Notes under the pieces: model-generated
Seen by the model: the letters and a program-made list of their open reading frames with translations, nothing else
Database searches by the model: none
Told to the model about the DNA's origin: nothing
Source: Bacteroidales bacterium
Lineage (GTDB): Bacteria > Bacteroidota > Bacteroidia > Bacteroidales > F082
Direction: 5' to 3'
DNA: 64,000 nt
NCBI GenBank assembly: GCA_017531225.1
Contig: JAFXLL010000003.1
Span: 62,001-126,000, forward strand
Made by a program: the position numbers and the translations under genes
Shown: positions 7,208 to 15,912 of the stretch, one piece after another
How the letters are laid out: each line of letters opens with the position of its first letter
Position numbering within the stretch: position 1 is the stretch's first letter

Positions 7208-8875
7208 ATGACCAAGATAATCGGCAAAGTATCCGCAACGGAAAGTTCACCATCAACTATCGATGAGTTCTACTTTTGGACAGACAAACGTCAAATACTA
7301 AGTCCTTTCGACATCGTAAAGGTTGAGCACGAATGCAACTCAACAACCTATGGTGTCATAGAAGAGATAAATCACATAACAGATTCGCCCAGCCACTTTA
7401 CAAGCTACATCTCTAGTGATTTTGGGGCTGTTGATGATAATGTCGGGAACATGAACCGACTTGGGATGAATTATGTGAAAGTCCGTGTTTCATGCAATAC
7501 GCAGAACATCTACACCCCAGTGTTGAATGATCGACGAGTCTCGCTGTGTGATGAGAACGATATCAAGGTTGCACTTGGATTAAGCGAAAAAGACGTTCAG
7601 AATCCTTTGGTGTGTGGTTATTTGCAGATGTATCAAGGTGACGCCTCAATAAAAGTACCCGTTGTCCTAAACTCTCATTTTTTATTGGGACCCGACGGAG
7701 CACACATTAACGTGTCAGGCATTTCTGGACTTGCTGCAAAGACATCATTTTCGATGTTCCTTCTGAAAGCAATTCAAGAAAAGTTCTGCACAGAGAATGA
7801 TGAAACGGTCGCATTTGTGTTTTTCAATGTCAAAGGCAGGGATTTGATGGCAATTGACGAACCAAACACTGAATTATCCGCCAAAGACAAAAAAATCTAT
7901 TCAGACCTGGGGCTTTCGACTCAGCCTTTTGACAATGTCAAATACTATTATCCATACAGCAAAGACAAAGTCACAGCCAATGTACAGAGCTATGCCCAAC
8001 CCGAAGATGTAAAAACGCAAATCAAAGCTGGCAAAGCAAAAAAGTACAAATTCACATACGAAAAATGTATCGAGAAGATTGACCTCCTGTTGGCCAACGA
8101 AGATGACTCCAGCGGGACTCTCGAAAGCTGTGTCAATTACATCATTAACCGGCAAGAGCCTTTCAATGCTGTTGATAGTTGGCCAACACTGCTTGAGAAA
8201 ATTGACGAATGCACTAAGACCGAAGCGAATGGCGGCAAAAAGAACGAGATTATGGTGACCAGCTGGCGCAAGTTTAAAAGATGCGTAAAGAAGGCTATCC
8301 AAAGCAATATCTTCATTTCAAATCTAAATGAAAAGAATGGCGAAATCGACTTGACGGACGAAATAGCAAACAACCTAACCAACGGACAGATTATGGTCGT
8401 TGATATCGCCCGCCTTGATGACAACGCCCAAAGCTTCGTGTTTGGCAGTGTAGCACGTGCCATTTATGATATGAAGTTAGGTGCTGAACGTGACAACATA
8501 CCCGATAAGGTTATTTTGTTTGTTGACGAATTGAACAAATATGCTTCAAGTGACGTTCCTAAGAGCTCGCCTATTCTTCAACAACTACTTGATATTGCCG
8601 AACGTGGCCGCTCCTTGGGTATCATACTGTTCTCTGTCGAACAATTCAGAAGTGCCATCCACGACCGGGTGAAGGGTAATTGCGCCACCCAAGCTTATGG
8701 TCGCACTAACGCAATTGAAGTGTCTAAACCCGACTATCGATATATCCCAAAGGTGTATCAGAATATGATGACCCGATTGAGTCCTGGAGAGTATATTATC
8801 TCAAATCCCGCACTTCGTTCCCTCGTTAATATAAGATTCCCTCGTCCAGTCTATAAACAATATCCCAATGGCTAA
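7208..8875 (+). CDS. HerA-like hexameric ATPase (DUF87/FtsK-HerA class)
   Basis: 555 residues. It begins with a HAS-barrel-like beta domain (about 1-150), then an ATPase core. The P-loop region reads VSGISGLAAKTSF near 170-180; the Gly normally before the Lys is Ala and the loop is one residue longer than GxxxxGKT, so this is a variant Walker A. Walker B VILFVDELNKYA lies near 435-446, followed by a sensor-like SLGIILFSVEQF and an arginine-rich C-terminal strand. HerA translocases pump DNA into or through a nuclease ring. The gene starts 1 nt after the NurA-like stop and overlaps the next gene by 8 nt, implying coupled translation. Confidence 0.8.
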   Translation: MTKIIGKVSATESSPSTIDEFYFWTDKRQILSPFDIVKVEHECNSTTYGVIEEINHITDSPSHFTSYISSDFGAVDDNVGNMNRLGMNYVKVRVSCNTQNIYTPVLNDRRVSLCDENDIKVALGLSEKDVQNPLVCGYLQMYQGDASIKVPVVLNSHFLLGPDGAHINVSGISGLAAKTSFSMFLLKAIQEKFCTENDETVAFVFFNVKGRDLMAIDEPNTELSAKDKKIYSDLGLSTQPFDNVKYYYPYSKDKVTANVQSYAQPEDVKTQIKAGKAKKYKFTYEKCIEKIDLLLANEDDSSGTLESCVNYIINRQEPFNAVDSWPTLLEKIDECTKTEANGGKKNEIMVTSWRKFKRCVKKAIQSNIFISNLNEKNGEIDLTDEIANNLTNGQIMVVDIARLDDNAQSFVFGSVARAIYDMKLGAERDNIPDKVILFVDELNKYASSDVPKSSPILQQLLDIAERGRSLGIILFSVEQFRSAIHDRVKGNCATQAYGRTNAIEVSKPDYRYIPKVYQNMMTRLSPGEYIISNPALRSLVNIRFPRPVYKQYPNG

Positions 8876-10622
8876 TACTCAAAACATAGACAATCCTGTC
8901 ATCGGTATTGATCTATTAAAAATGCTGATGCTGCAACTATACAGCAATCCTCGCTGTATATTTAGAGAATATATCCAAAACGCATTAGACTCAATTAATG
9001 AGGCAGTGAAGATTGGCATATTGCCACGGGTAAAAGATGGTCGTGTGTCAATAAGCATTACCAAGAATGATATTTACATTGAGGATAACGGAACGGGCAT
9101 CCGTCGTGACAAAGCCGTAAAAATTCTGACAGACATAGCTAACAGCGTTAAGAATGGCATTGACACTGCAGGCCAGTTTGGTGTCGGTCGCCTTTCTGGT
9201 GGCGGTTATTGTGAGGTGCTGGAATTTGAAACAACCTATCAGGGGGAAGATATCTCGACGATAGTATCGCTCGACACAAGGATCTTACGTCAACTGATAG
9301 ATAAGAAGCAAACGGATATTTCCGCCGAGGAGGCAATGACGAAAATCTGTACTACTCAAGAGAAGTCTGCCCTAAAAGAAGACCATCGCTTCATTGTTCG
9401 TCTTAAAAACGTCATTAATTCGCGTGAGATTTTGCTTGATATCGACGAGATAAAGAACTACATTACGGAATACGCTCCCATTGATTATTCCGTACCTTTT
9501 AATTCGTTAATCAATAGTTGTGAACAGACCGACTTTGTAAAGAGGCACAAAAGCATAGACAAGATTAGGGTTTCGCTCAATGACCTCTCTGATATCGAGA
9601 AGGGTTATGGCTTGAAGATAGCAGGTACTGGCGACCAAATTGAAAAGATAAGGTATTTTGAGCTTCCCCAACACCCAAAATATGGTCCACTTGGATGGGG
9701 TTGGTACGCGGTAACCGAGTTCTCCGTTCAGATTAACGAAGAAAAAGATAGTTGCGCAGGCATCAGACTACGCAAACACAACATCTCACTTGATAAAAAT
9801 ATTTTAAACACGTGCTTCAAGGAAAGCAGAGGCAACAAGTATTTTTATGGAGAGATTTTTATCACCAACGACAATATTGTTCCTGATAGTGGCAGGCAGG
9901 GACTAGCTGCTGGTGAGGAGGCTGATGCTTTAATAAAAGAGATAAAGAGGTATTTTGCCGAGACGTTACGCCCAGTTTACTATAAGGCTAATAAAATGAA
10001 AACGGCCTTAAATAAGGCTGGAGAAGTGATCGGTAAACTCAACAACCCAGAATTTGCTAATGCTGTTGGTCCTCTTACCGACAAACTCAAAGAACACATA
10101 GAAGAATTCAAAAAAGCGACCACCCCAGATAGCAAAGAGGAAATCAACGATGTGATATCCATTTATACGAATAAATACAATTCTGGACTCAAAGCCGATG
10201 TAGAAAAATATCTCGTTCCCAAACAATCTCCCAAAGAGACCGAACCCGATATTCTTGATATGGTTGCGAAACCAACGGTCAACAACCCCACCGAACCTGT
10301 TGCCGCAGGAAAACCACAAAATCCCCACACTCCAGAAACGGAACCGCAAACAACACTCCCCACCAGCAACCCAGCCCCGCAACCCAAAACAAAGAGTTCG
10401 GACACTCAAAAACCCGTTTCTACCCCATCACCAACACAATCAAATCCCAATCGACCTAAATCACAAGTGGACGAAATATTGTCCCCGCTTGAAGGAAAAA
10501 ATATTAGCCCCGAACAGACTGCCATCTTGAAACGGGTATTCAGTACAATGCTTGTTGTTTGTCCTTCTTCCAACAAGAAAAATGTAATCCTGCTTATGGA
10601 AGCAGCTGTGAATAGTCTCTGA
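8868..10622 (+). CDS. Hsp90-like GHKL ATPase (HtpG-related)
   Basis: 584 residues. The N-terminal Bergerat fold has the N box EYIQNALDS (Glu34, Asn38), the G1 motif EDNGTGI (Asp73) and the lid/G2 motif GQFGVG (102-107). A middle domain follows with GIRLRKHNISLDK, equivalent to the HtpG catalytic-loop region. After about residue 440 there is a long Pro/Thr-rich linker (roughly 455-530), then a short helical end, so the normal HtpG dimerisation domain is replaced. GHKL ATPases of this kind (MORC-like, MutL-like) occur with HerA-type motors in phage-defence loci. It overlaps the HerA gene and ends 7 nt before the radical SAM gene. Confidence 0.8.
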   Translation: MANTQNIDNPVIGIDLLKMLMLQLYSNPRCIFREYIQNALDSINEAVKIGILPRVKDGRVSISITKNDIYIEDNGTGIRRDKAVKILTDIANSVKNGIDTAGQFGVGRLSGGGYCEVLEFETTYQGEDISTIVSLDTRILRQLIDKKQTDISAEEAMTKICTTQEKSALKEDHRFIVRLKNVINSREILLDIDEIKNYITEYAPIDYSVPFNSLINSCEQTDFVKRHKSIDKIRVSLNDLSDIEKGYGLKIAGTGDQIEKIRYFELPQHPKYGPLGWGWYAVTEFSVQINEEKDSCAGIRLRKHNISLDKNILNTCFKESRGNKYFYGEIFITNDNIVPDSGRQGLAAGEEADALIKEIKRYFAETLRPVYYKANKMKTALNKAGEVIGKLNNPEFANAVGPLTDKLKEHIEEFKKATTPDSKEEINDVISIYTNKYNSGLKADVEKYLVPKQSPKETEPDILDMVAKPTVNNPTEPVAAGKPQNPHTPETEPQTTLPTSNPAPQPKTKSSDTQKPVSTPSPTQSNPNRPKSQVDEILSPLEGKNISPEQTAILKRVFSTMLVVCPSSNKKNVILLMEAAVNSL

Positions 10623-10629
10623 TATTGTA

Positions 10630-12606
10630 ATGGGAAGACCAAAAGCAAGAAAAAAAGTACTGCTCATAGAGCCCAACTATTCCAACAAGTTTCCACCGAT
10701 AGGGTTGATGAAGCTGGCAACCTATCACAGAAATCTTGGCAACTGGGATGTGGTCTTCTATAAAGGCGATTTGGTCATGTTTGTAATTGACCGTATCACC
10801 GACAGGTGTATTGCCGATCTTCTGCTTATCGACAACTCTATTGATTGGTCTATCAGGAAAGATAAAATCTTTGAGTATATCAAAACTAGAAAGCGAGATG
10901 TGTTTGAATCTATCGGAATTGAAGATTCCGACTTTTCTTTGTTGCTGAGCGGGAAGCTGGACGATTACAAAAACTATTACTGGAAAGGCATTTGGAAAAA
11001 AGAGCCTGAATGGGATAGAGTATGCGTAACAACACTCTTCACTTTCTATTGGGACATCACAGTTGAAACAATCAACTTCGCCAAATTGCTCGTTAAGAAA
11101 AAGAAAGACCTGAATGTCGGCGGGGTATTGGCTTCAATTCAGCCACAACAGCTATATGAAGCCACAGGAATTAAGCCATCTGTAGGTGTGCTCAACAAAC
11201 CTGGACAACTCGACAAGGGCGATACTCAGATAATCGATGAACTTCCTTTAGACTACTCCATTCTCGATGAGATTGATTACAAATACCCCATGTCCAATGC
11301 CTTTTATGGTTATATGTCACGAGGATGTATCCGTCATTGCGCTTTCTGTGCAGTGCCGACATTAGAGCCTGTATACAATCCCTACATTACTTTGACAGAT
11401 AGAGTTAATGGTATCAGAAATCGTTATGGTGACCAAAAGGATTTGCTGCTAATGGATAACAATGTGCTGGCTTCAGAACGCTTTGAAGATATCATTGACG
11501 AAATCAAATCATGTGGTTTTGGCCGTGGAGCCAAGTTTTCTCAACCGAATCTGCTTGAAATTGCAATTAGAAATCTACGTGACGGGTGGAACGATAGAGC
11601 ATACATTCGAAAGACTCAATCGCTGATGAGCGAGTTCTATGAGTGCCTTTCAAACAAAGAGGAATCTTATGCGGTGTATTGCATTCTCGAAAAGTATCAC
11701 ATCAAGAAACTAATCACCTCAAAGAAAGAGAACCTTTTGGCCGCATACGATGAGATTAAACCCTACTATGAAAAGCACTTCCATCCTATTTTAAAGCAAC
11801 GGTATGTGGATTTTAACCAAGGAGTGGATGCGCGTTTGTTTACAGAGAAAAAAGCACGCCTGTTGGCATCAATAGCAATACGGCCTTTGCGCATTGCTTT
11901 TGATGACATAAAGACTCGTCCCGCATACGAAAAGGCAGTGAGATTAAGCGTTAGTGCTGGTATCAAAGACTTTTCTAACTATCTGCTCTATAATTTCAAA
12001 GACGAACCCATAGACCTGTATCGTCGATTAAGAATCAACGTGGATTTATGCGAAGAATTGAACGTGAACATCTATTCGTTCCCAATGAAATATCACCCTT
12101 TGTATGGGGCAAACAGTCATGATAGAGACTATATTGGTCAGCATTGGAACCGGAAATTTATTCGCGCCATTCAAGCTATATTGAATAGCACAAAAGGCAA
12201 AGTAGGCAAAGGTTTTGAGTTCTTTGGTGAAGCTTTTGGCCATACAGAAGAAGAATACCTTGAACTGCTTGAAATGCCAGAAACATTTATACTTTATCGA
12301 TTCTTCTTCAAATGGCTCGATGAGAAAAACGGCCGTGGTACAGAACATTGGCGGAGTTTGTGGCATCACTGCAAAGAGAAAATGACCGAATCGGAGTGGA
12401 ATAGAGTTCAGGAGGTAATACACACAAACGTATTTGATGTCAATGTCATTCATAATTTCTCCGACAATGAAGTAAGAGATTTATTGCAGTGCTATGTAAA
12501 CTACCGAAAAGACATTGTTACCGAAGGCACCGAACTTTATATGTTAAAGAAGGAATACGACCAGCACCCAACAAAAAAGTTGCGGAGAAAGGGGTGTCAT
12601 GGCTGA
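10630..12606 (+). CDS. Radical SAM protein with N-terminal B12-binding-like region
   Basis: 658 residues. The start KVLLIEPNYSNKFPPIGLMK resembles the Rossmann-like N-terminus of B12-dependent radical SAM enzymes, but no clear DxHxxG cobalamin ligand motif is seen. The iron-sulfur triad is CIRHCAFC (Cys233, Cys237, Cys240), preceded by GYMSRG, which is typical of this class. A DNNVLAS strand follows, and the C-terminal 250 residues are helical and unassigned. It could modify nucleic acid, protein or a small molecule; nothing visible picks one. It overlaps the next gene by 8 nt. A radical SAM enzyme inside a nuclease/translocase operon is unusual. Confidence 0.8.
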   Translation: MGRPKARKKVLLIEPNYSNKFPPIGLMKLATYHRNLGNWDVVFYKGDLVMFVIDRITDRCIADLLLIDNSIDWSIRKDKIFEYIKTRKRDVFESIGIEDSDFSLLLSGKLDDYKNYYWKGIWKKEPEWDRVCVTTLFTFYWDITVETINFAKLLVKKKKDLNVGGVLASIQPQQLYEATGIKPSVGVLNKPGQLDKGDTQIIDELPLDYSILDEIDYKYPMSNAFYGYMSRGCIRHCAFCAVPTLEPVYNPYITLTDRVNGIRNRYGDQKDLLLMDNNVLASERFEDIIDEIKSCGFGRGAKFSQPNLLEIAIRNLRDGWNDRAYIRKTQSLMSEFYECLSNKEESYAVYCILEKYHIKKLITSKKENLLAAYDEIKPYYEKHFHPILKQRYVDFNQGVDARLFTEKKARLLASIAIRPLRIAFDDIKTRPAYEKAVRLSVSAGIKDFSNYLLYNFKDEPIDLYRRLRINVDLCEELNVNIYSFPMKYHPLYGANSHDRDYIGQHWNRKFIRAIQAILNSTKGKVGKGFEFFGEAFGHTEEEYLELLEMPETFILYRFFFKWLDEKNGRGTEHWRSLWHHCKEKMTESEWNRVQEVIHTNVFDVNVIHNFSDNEVRDLLQCYVNYRKDIVTEGTELYMLKKEYDQHPTKKLRRKGCHG

Positions 12607-15250
12607 GAGCATTCAAACATATTGCGAAAAAAGGAGAACTGTCACTTATAGTCAGGAAAGCAAGAGGCTATTTGAAATCCTTTTTGATGATTTATCTATA
12701 AGAGCCCAACACACACTAATCAATAATGACATAAACAGCATAGAGGACCTAATGCCATGGATAGAAGGCGAGTTTCAAGGTTTTATGCAATTTAAAAAAT
12801 GTGGCAGACACACTTCGGAGGAACTAATGGCGATGGTTCTCTATTTGAGGAAAACAGTTGAGCTTTTAACGCAACCAATTATTGAAGGCAGCTTGGAAAA
12901 CAAAGAGTCTCATAACTTAGAGAAGGGCGTAGAATTGCACAATGAGGGTAGAGAAGAAGATGCTGTAAAAAGAAATGAATGCGCACTAGTAGAAACAAAA
13001 ACCGATAAATCCGCTGAAAGTGACAGGAAGACATTTGATTTTCTTTTTAATGCCTTATCTATTAGGGCCCAAAATATACTTAGATACCATAACATAAACT
13101 GTATTGAAGATCTCGCTCCTTGGATTAAAGGTGAGTCTAATAGTTTTTTGAAGTTTAGGAATTGCGGAAAACGCACTTCTGAAGAACTTATGGAAATGGT
13201 GCTCTATTTGAGAGCAAAGGTTGACTTATCATGTCAATTTGATAGTGAAAGCGCACTAATGAATCAAGGGAAAAAACAGTCTTTACTTGATACTATAACT
13301 AAAGCTAGCGAAAACAAAATACAATCGCAAAGACAATTTGATAGATTGTTTAATTCGCTAACTGTTAGGACAAGGAATGTACTGTGCATAAATGGAATTT
13401 TAGATTGTGAATCACTCTTAACCCTTGCCTCCAAGCCCGTTTTAGAAATAATGAAATTACGCAAATGCGGAAAGAAAACAGTACAAGAATTGTTGGAAGC
13501 CGCAAACAGACTTCAGAAAATAATTAATGAAGCTGGGCCGGAGGACGAAGTATCGATTTTCCCATTTGATGGTATTATTCAGTTTGATGAAGGCATCCAA
13601 AACTATTTGACTATGTTTAAAAAAGAACACGGTCATTGGCCAATGGTGTTTGTTCTTTTTAGTACAATAAAATCCCTCCTCAAACCTCGTGAATTTGCCG
13701 CATTTGAAGACAGGTATGGAATATGGAAACATGAAGAATTGGAAGAATTATCCAAACAAAGAGTTCATCAGATATTCGAAAGAACTGTCGAGAAGCTTTA
13801 TAAGGATATTGCTCTCAAAAAGCTATGCGAACATGAAGATTGGAGTTTATACAATGTGAATATTATTCCGGTTCCGTTTTCCAACAATGAAGATAATAAT
13901 CGAATATGGTGGGAAGTCGAACAAATGATTGCAAATGAGAAGTGTTTTTTGAAGAATTGTTTTTGTGATAATGTGTCATATGAGAGTCAGTTTAAAACGC
14001 AATTAGAACTATTGTCTCATATCAATATATCATCGTTCAAAGCTTTATTGCTGTTATTTGGACACCTCCCTCTGTGGCAGGGGAGAAATTGCTTGGTTCC
14101 ATATTGCCCACAAGAAAAAAAAGGATATTATGATCCCCTATCTCCAATTGTGATTGATAAACGTTACGTATTTTTCAATTTTAACAAGGCATTTTCAGAA
14201 ATAGGTCGATTGAAAAAAGTTAAGAAAGATAATGATATTATTCTTTCTGTTGAAAAATATTTTGTTGAAAATGAGGATTATTGGAAACGATCTATTTGCT
14301 TATCCGACGTAGATAAAACTGTTTTTGTGTCGTTATTGAAAAAGATATTTAGGAAATTCTTTTCTGCAATTATTGTTGATGACAATTTGATTTTTAAGGC
14401 TAACAGAATTGATTTTAGCGAAAAACTATACGAGATACTATCAATTGAGGGAACAAGATTACACCGTGACGAACTATTCATAAGGCTAAAAAAAGTATGT
14501 AACGAAAATGGGCTTCGTTGCGATTACTCTAAGCCTTCACAAATAATTCCTTTTCTCGTTAAGGATTCACGGATCGTTTCCTATGGAAAGTCATCATATT
14601 GGGGACTAAAAGAGTGGGGTGAAACATACGGCAGTATTCGAGAGCTGGCTCTTCGTATGATGAAAGAATCAACGGAACCCATCCATATTGACGCTCTAAC
14701 CAAACTCATCATGGAAAGCCGACCTGATTCTAATGAAAAAAGCATATCGTCAATCATAAGACAAACAACATCGACTGGGGAACTCCTACTATTTTGGGGT
14801 GATTATATTGGTTATCCTAATGGAAAATTTAATCACGAGTTTATCTTAATGCCTCGTTCATTCGACGAATGGTTAAAGGCATTCAAAGAATTTGTTTTAA
14901 AAAATAAAAGATACCCTAACAATAACAAAGATTTTGAGGGCTTCCTTAACAGGTGGTATCAAAGGGCGATTAAGCTGACAGATCTTTCTGCCGAAGAAAT
15001 ACTTAAAATCGACGCATTAGAAAAAGAACTCACTCATTATCCTCACAATGCTATAGAAAACAATTTCCTTCACAAGTGCAACCTATACAAGAAATTTGTA
15101 GAGGGTAATAATCGTATGCTTGAAGAAACTGATGATCCCAAACTGTTTAAATGGTTTTATAATGCTAGTCTAAACTATATTACATATAAAGATAACCGAA
15201 GTAGTTATTTTAGCCAACTTCTCCAGTTTTTATCAAAAACACTATTATAG
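12599..15250 (+). CDS. Large protein with alpha-CTD-like HhH repeats, sigma-4-like and HARE-HTH-like segments
   Basis: 883 residues. Three related blocks (about 20-92, 144-215, 240-312) share a pattern LSIRAQNIL...IEDLAPW...KCGRHTSEEL, as in the RNA polymerase alpha C-terminal domain that binds DNA. Around 371-405, EELEELSKQRVHQIFER resembles sigma-70 region 4. Near 601-680 and 678-740 are two winged-helix segments with hallmarks of HARE-HTH (TRLHRDELFIRL..., YGKSSYWGL, and a diverged repeat). The remainder is unassigned. The composition implies a DNA-binding or promoter-sensing subunit of the module. Base composition is more AT-rich than the housekeeping genes to the right, suggesting transfer. 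Confidence 0.65.
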   Translation: MAESIQTYCEKRRTVTYSQESKRLFEILFDDLSIRAQHTLINNDINSIEDLMPWIEGEFQGFMQFKKCGRHTSEELMAMVLYLRKTVELLTQPIIEGSLENKESHNLEKGVELHNEGREEDAVKRNECALVETKTDKSAESDRKTFDFLFNALSIRAQNILRYHNINCIEDLAPWIKGESNSFLKFRNCGKRTSEELMEMVLYLRAKVDLSCQFDSESALMNQGKKQSLLDTITKASENKIQSQRQFDRLFNSLTVRTRNVLCINGILDCESLLTLASKPVLEIMKLRKCGKKTVQELLEAANRLQKIINEAGPEDEVSIFPFDGIIQFDEGIQNYLTMFKKEHGHWPMVFVLFSTIKSLLKPREFAAFEDRYGIWKHEELEELSKQRVHQIFERTVEKLYKDIALKKLCEHEDWSLYNVNIIPVPFSNNEDNNRIWWEVEQMIANEKCFLKNCFCDNVSYESQFKTQLELLSHINISSFKALLLLFGHLPLWQGRNCLVPYCPQEKKGYYDPLSPIVIDKRYVFFNFNKAFSEIGRLKKVKKDNDIILSVEKYFVENEDYWKRSICLSDVDKTVFVSLLKKIFRKFFSAIIVDDNLIFKANRIDFSEKLYEILSIEGTRLHRDELFIRLKKVCNENGLRCDYSKPSQIIPFLVKDSRIVSYGKSSYWGLKEWGETYGSIRELALRMMKESTEPIHIDALTKLIMESRPDSNEKSISSIIRQTTSTGELLLFWGDYIGYPNGKFNHEFILMPRSFDEWLKAFKEFVLKNKRYPNNNKDFEGFLNRWYQRAIKLTDLSAEEILKIDALEKELTHYPHNAIENNFLHKCNLYKKFVEGNNRMLEETDDPKLFKWFYNASLNYITYKDNRSSYFSQLLQFLSKTLL

Positions 15251-15294
15251 AAAAAAAACACAATGGTTTCGAATTCGTTTAAGGTATTTGAATC

Positions 15295-15783
15295 ATGAAC
15301 CAACATTTAGAGTTTTACAATTACTTCACCAATTTCTCCCACTACACCGATCGCATCCAAAACCTCCGCCAGGCCAAAATCCGTGGTGAAATCATCGTAG
15401 CCAAGCCGGCTCTACTTCTTGCTTTGATTGATGGTATCGAAGCAGGTGTCTTCCGTGATAATCGCTTCACACTGAACGAATGGCTGGAAAAACACTATCT
15501 GTCACTGATGCGTCAGTATACCCGTCACTCTCAGTTCGACAAACCAACAGACATCAACAATCCTTTCTGGCACCTTGCCACTGACGGTTTCTGGCATCTT
15601 CAACTCAGAACAGAAGCTGGAAGAGGGGAGACCCCTTCAAAAGCATGGCTCAGGGATAATGTTGTGTGTGCTCGTCTTGACGATGACTTGTGGGTGTTGC
15701 TCCAAAGTCTGGAATGGCGGAACCGCCTGCGTGACTTCATTGTGAGCCATAGGCTTCAGGATAATAATCCAAAGAAGGTTTAG
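15295..15783 (+). CDS. Small protein resembling the N-terminal head of ScoMcrA-like HNH endonucleases
   Basis: 162 residues. The pattern KPALLLALIDGIEAGVF, then LEKHYLSLMRQY, then NPFWHLATDGFWHL, matches the domain found ahead of HNH in modification-dependent restriction enzymes such as ScoMcrA. There is no HNH and the protein ends shortly after, so it is either a stand-alone specificity/regulatory subunit or a truncated relic. It lies 44 nt behind the big DNA-binding gene and could belong to the same transcript, but its codon usage is closer to the core genome. The family call is tentative. Confidence 0.5.
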   Translation: MNQHLEFYNYFTNFSHYTDRIQNLRQAKIRGEIIVAKPALLLALIDGIEAGVFRDNRFTLNEWLEKHYLSLMRQYTRHSQFDKPTDINNPFWHLATDGFWHLQLRTEAGRGETPSKAWLRDNVVCARLDDDLWVLLQSLEWRNRLRDFIVSHRLQDNNPKKV

Positions 15784-15786
15784 TGT

Positions 15787-15813
15787 CTTGATGTGCAATT
15801 TTTGCACTTCAAG
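15787..15813. promoter_or_regulatory. 27-bp palindrome upstream of the ORF6N gene (copy 1)
   Basis: CTTGATGTGCA and TGCACTTCAAG face each other across a 5-nt spacer, 10 of 11 positions complementary. A second copy lies inside the ORF6N gene at 16119-16145. It may be an operator for that gene's product or the terminator hairpin of the gene before it; no T-run follows, which favours an operator. Confidence 0.5.
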
Positions 15814-15858
15814 TTTAACGGTTTTCCAAAGAAGTTGAAATTATTCATATTAATTAAT

Positions 15859-15890
15859 TGCTATATATAAAATATTGTTGTTACCTTTGC
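15859..15890 (+). promoter_or_regulatory. Promoter of the ORF6N gene
   Basis: TTG (15859-15861), a 21-nt spacer and TACCTTTG (15883-15890). The ATG at 15913 is 22 nt downstream of the -7 box. This separates the gene transcriptionally from the module before it. Confidence 0.6.
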
Positions 15891-15912
15891 TGACTTAATT
15901 GTTTGCAAGGAT

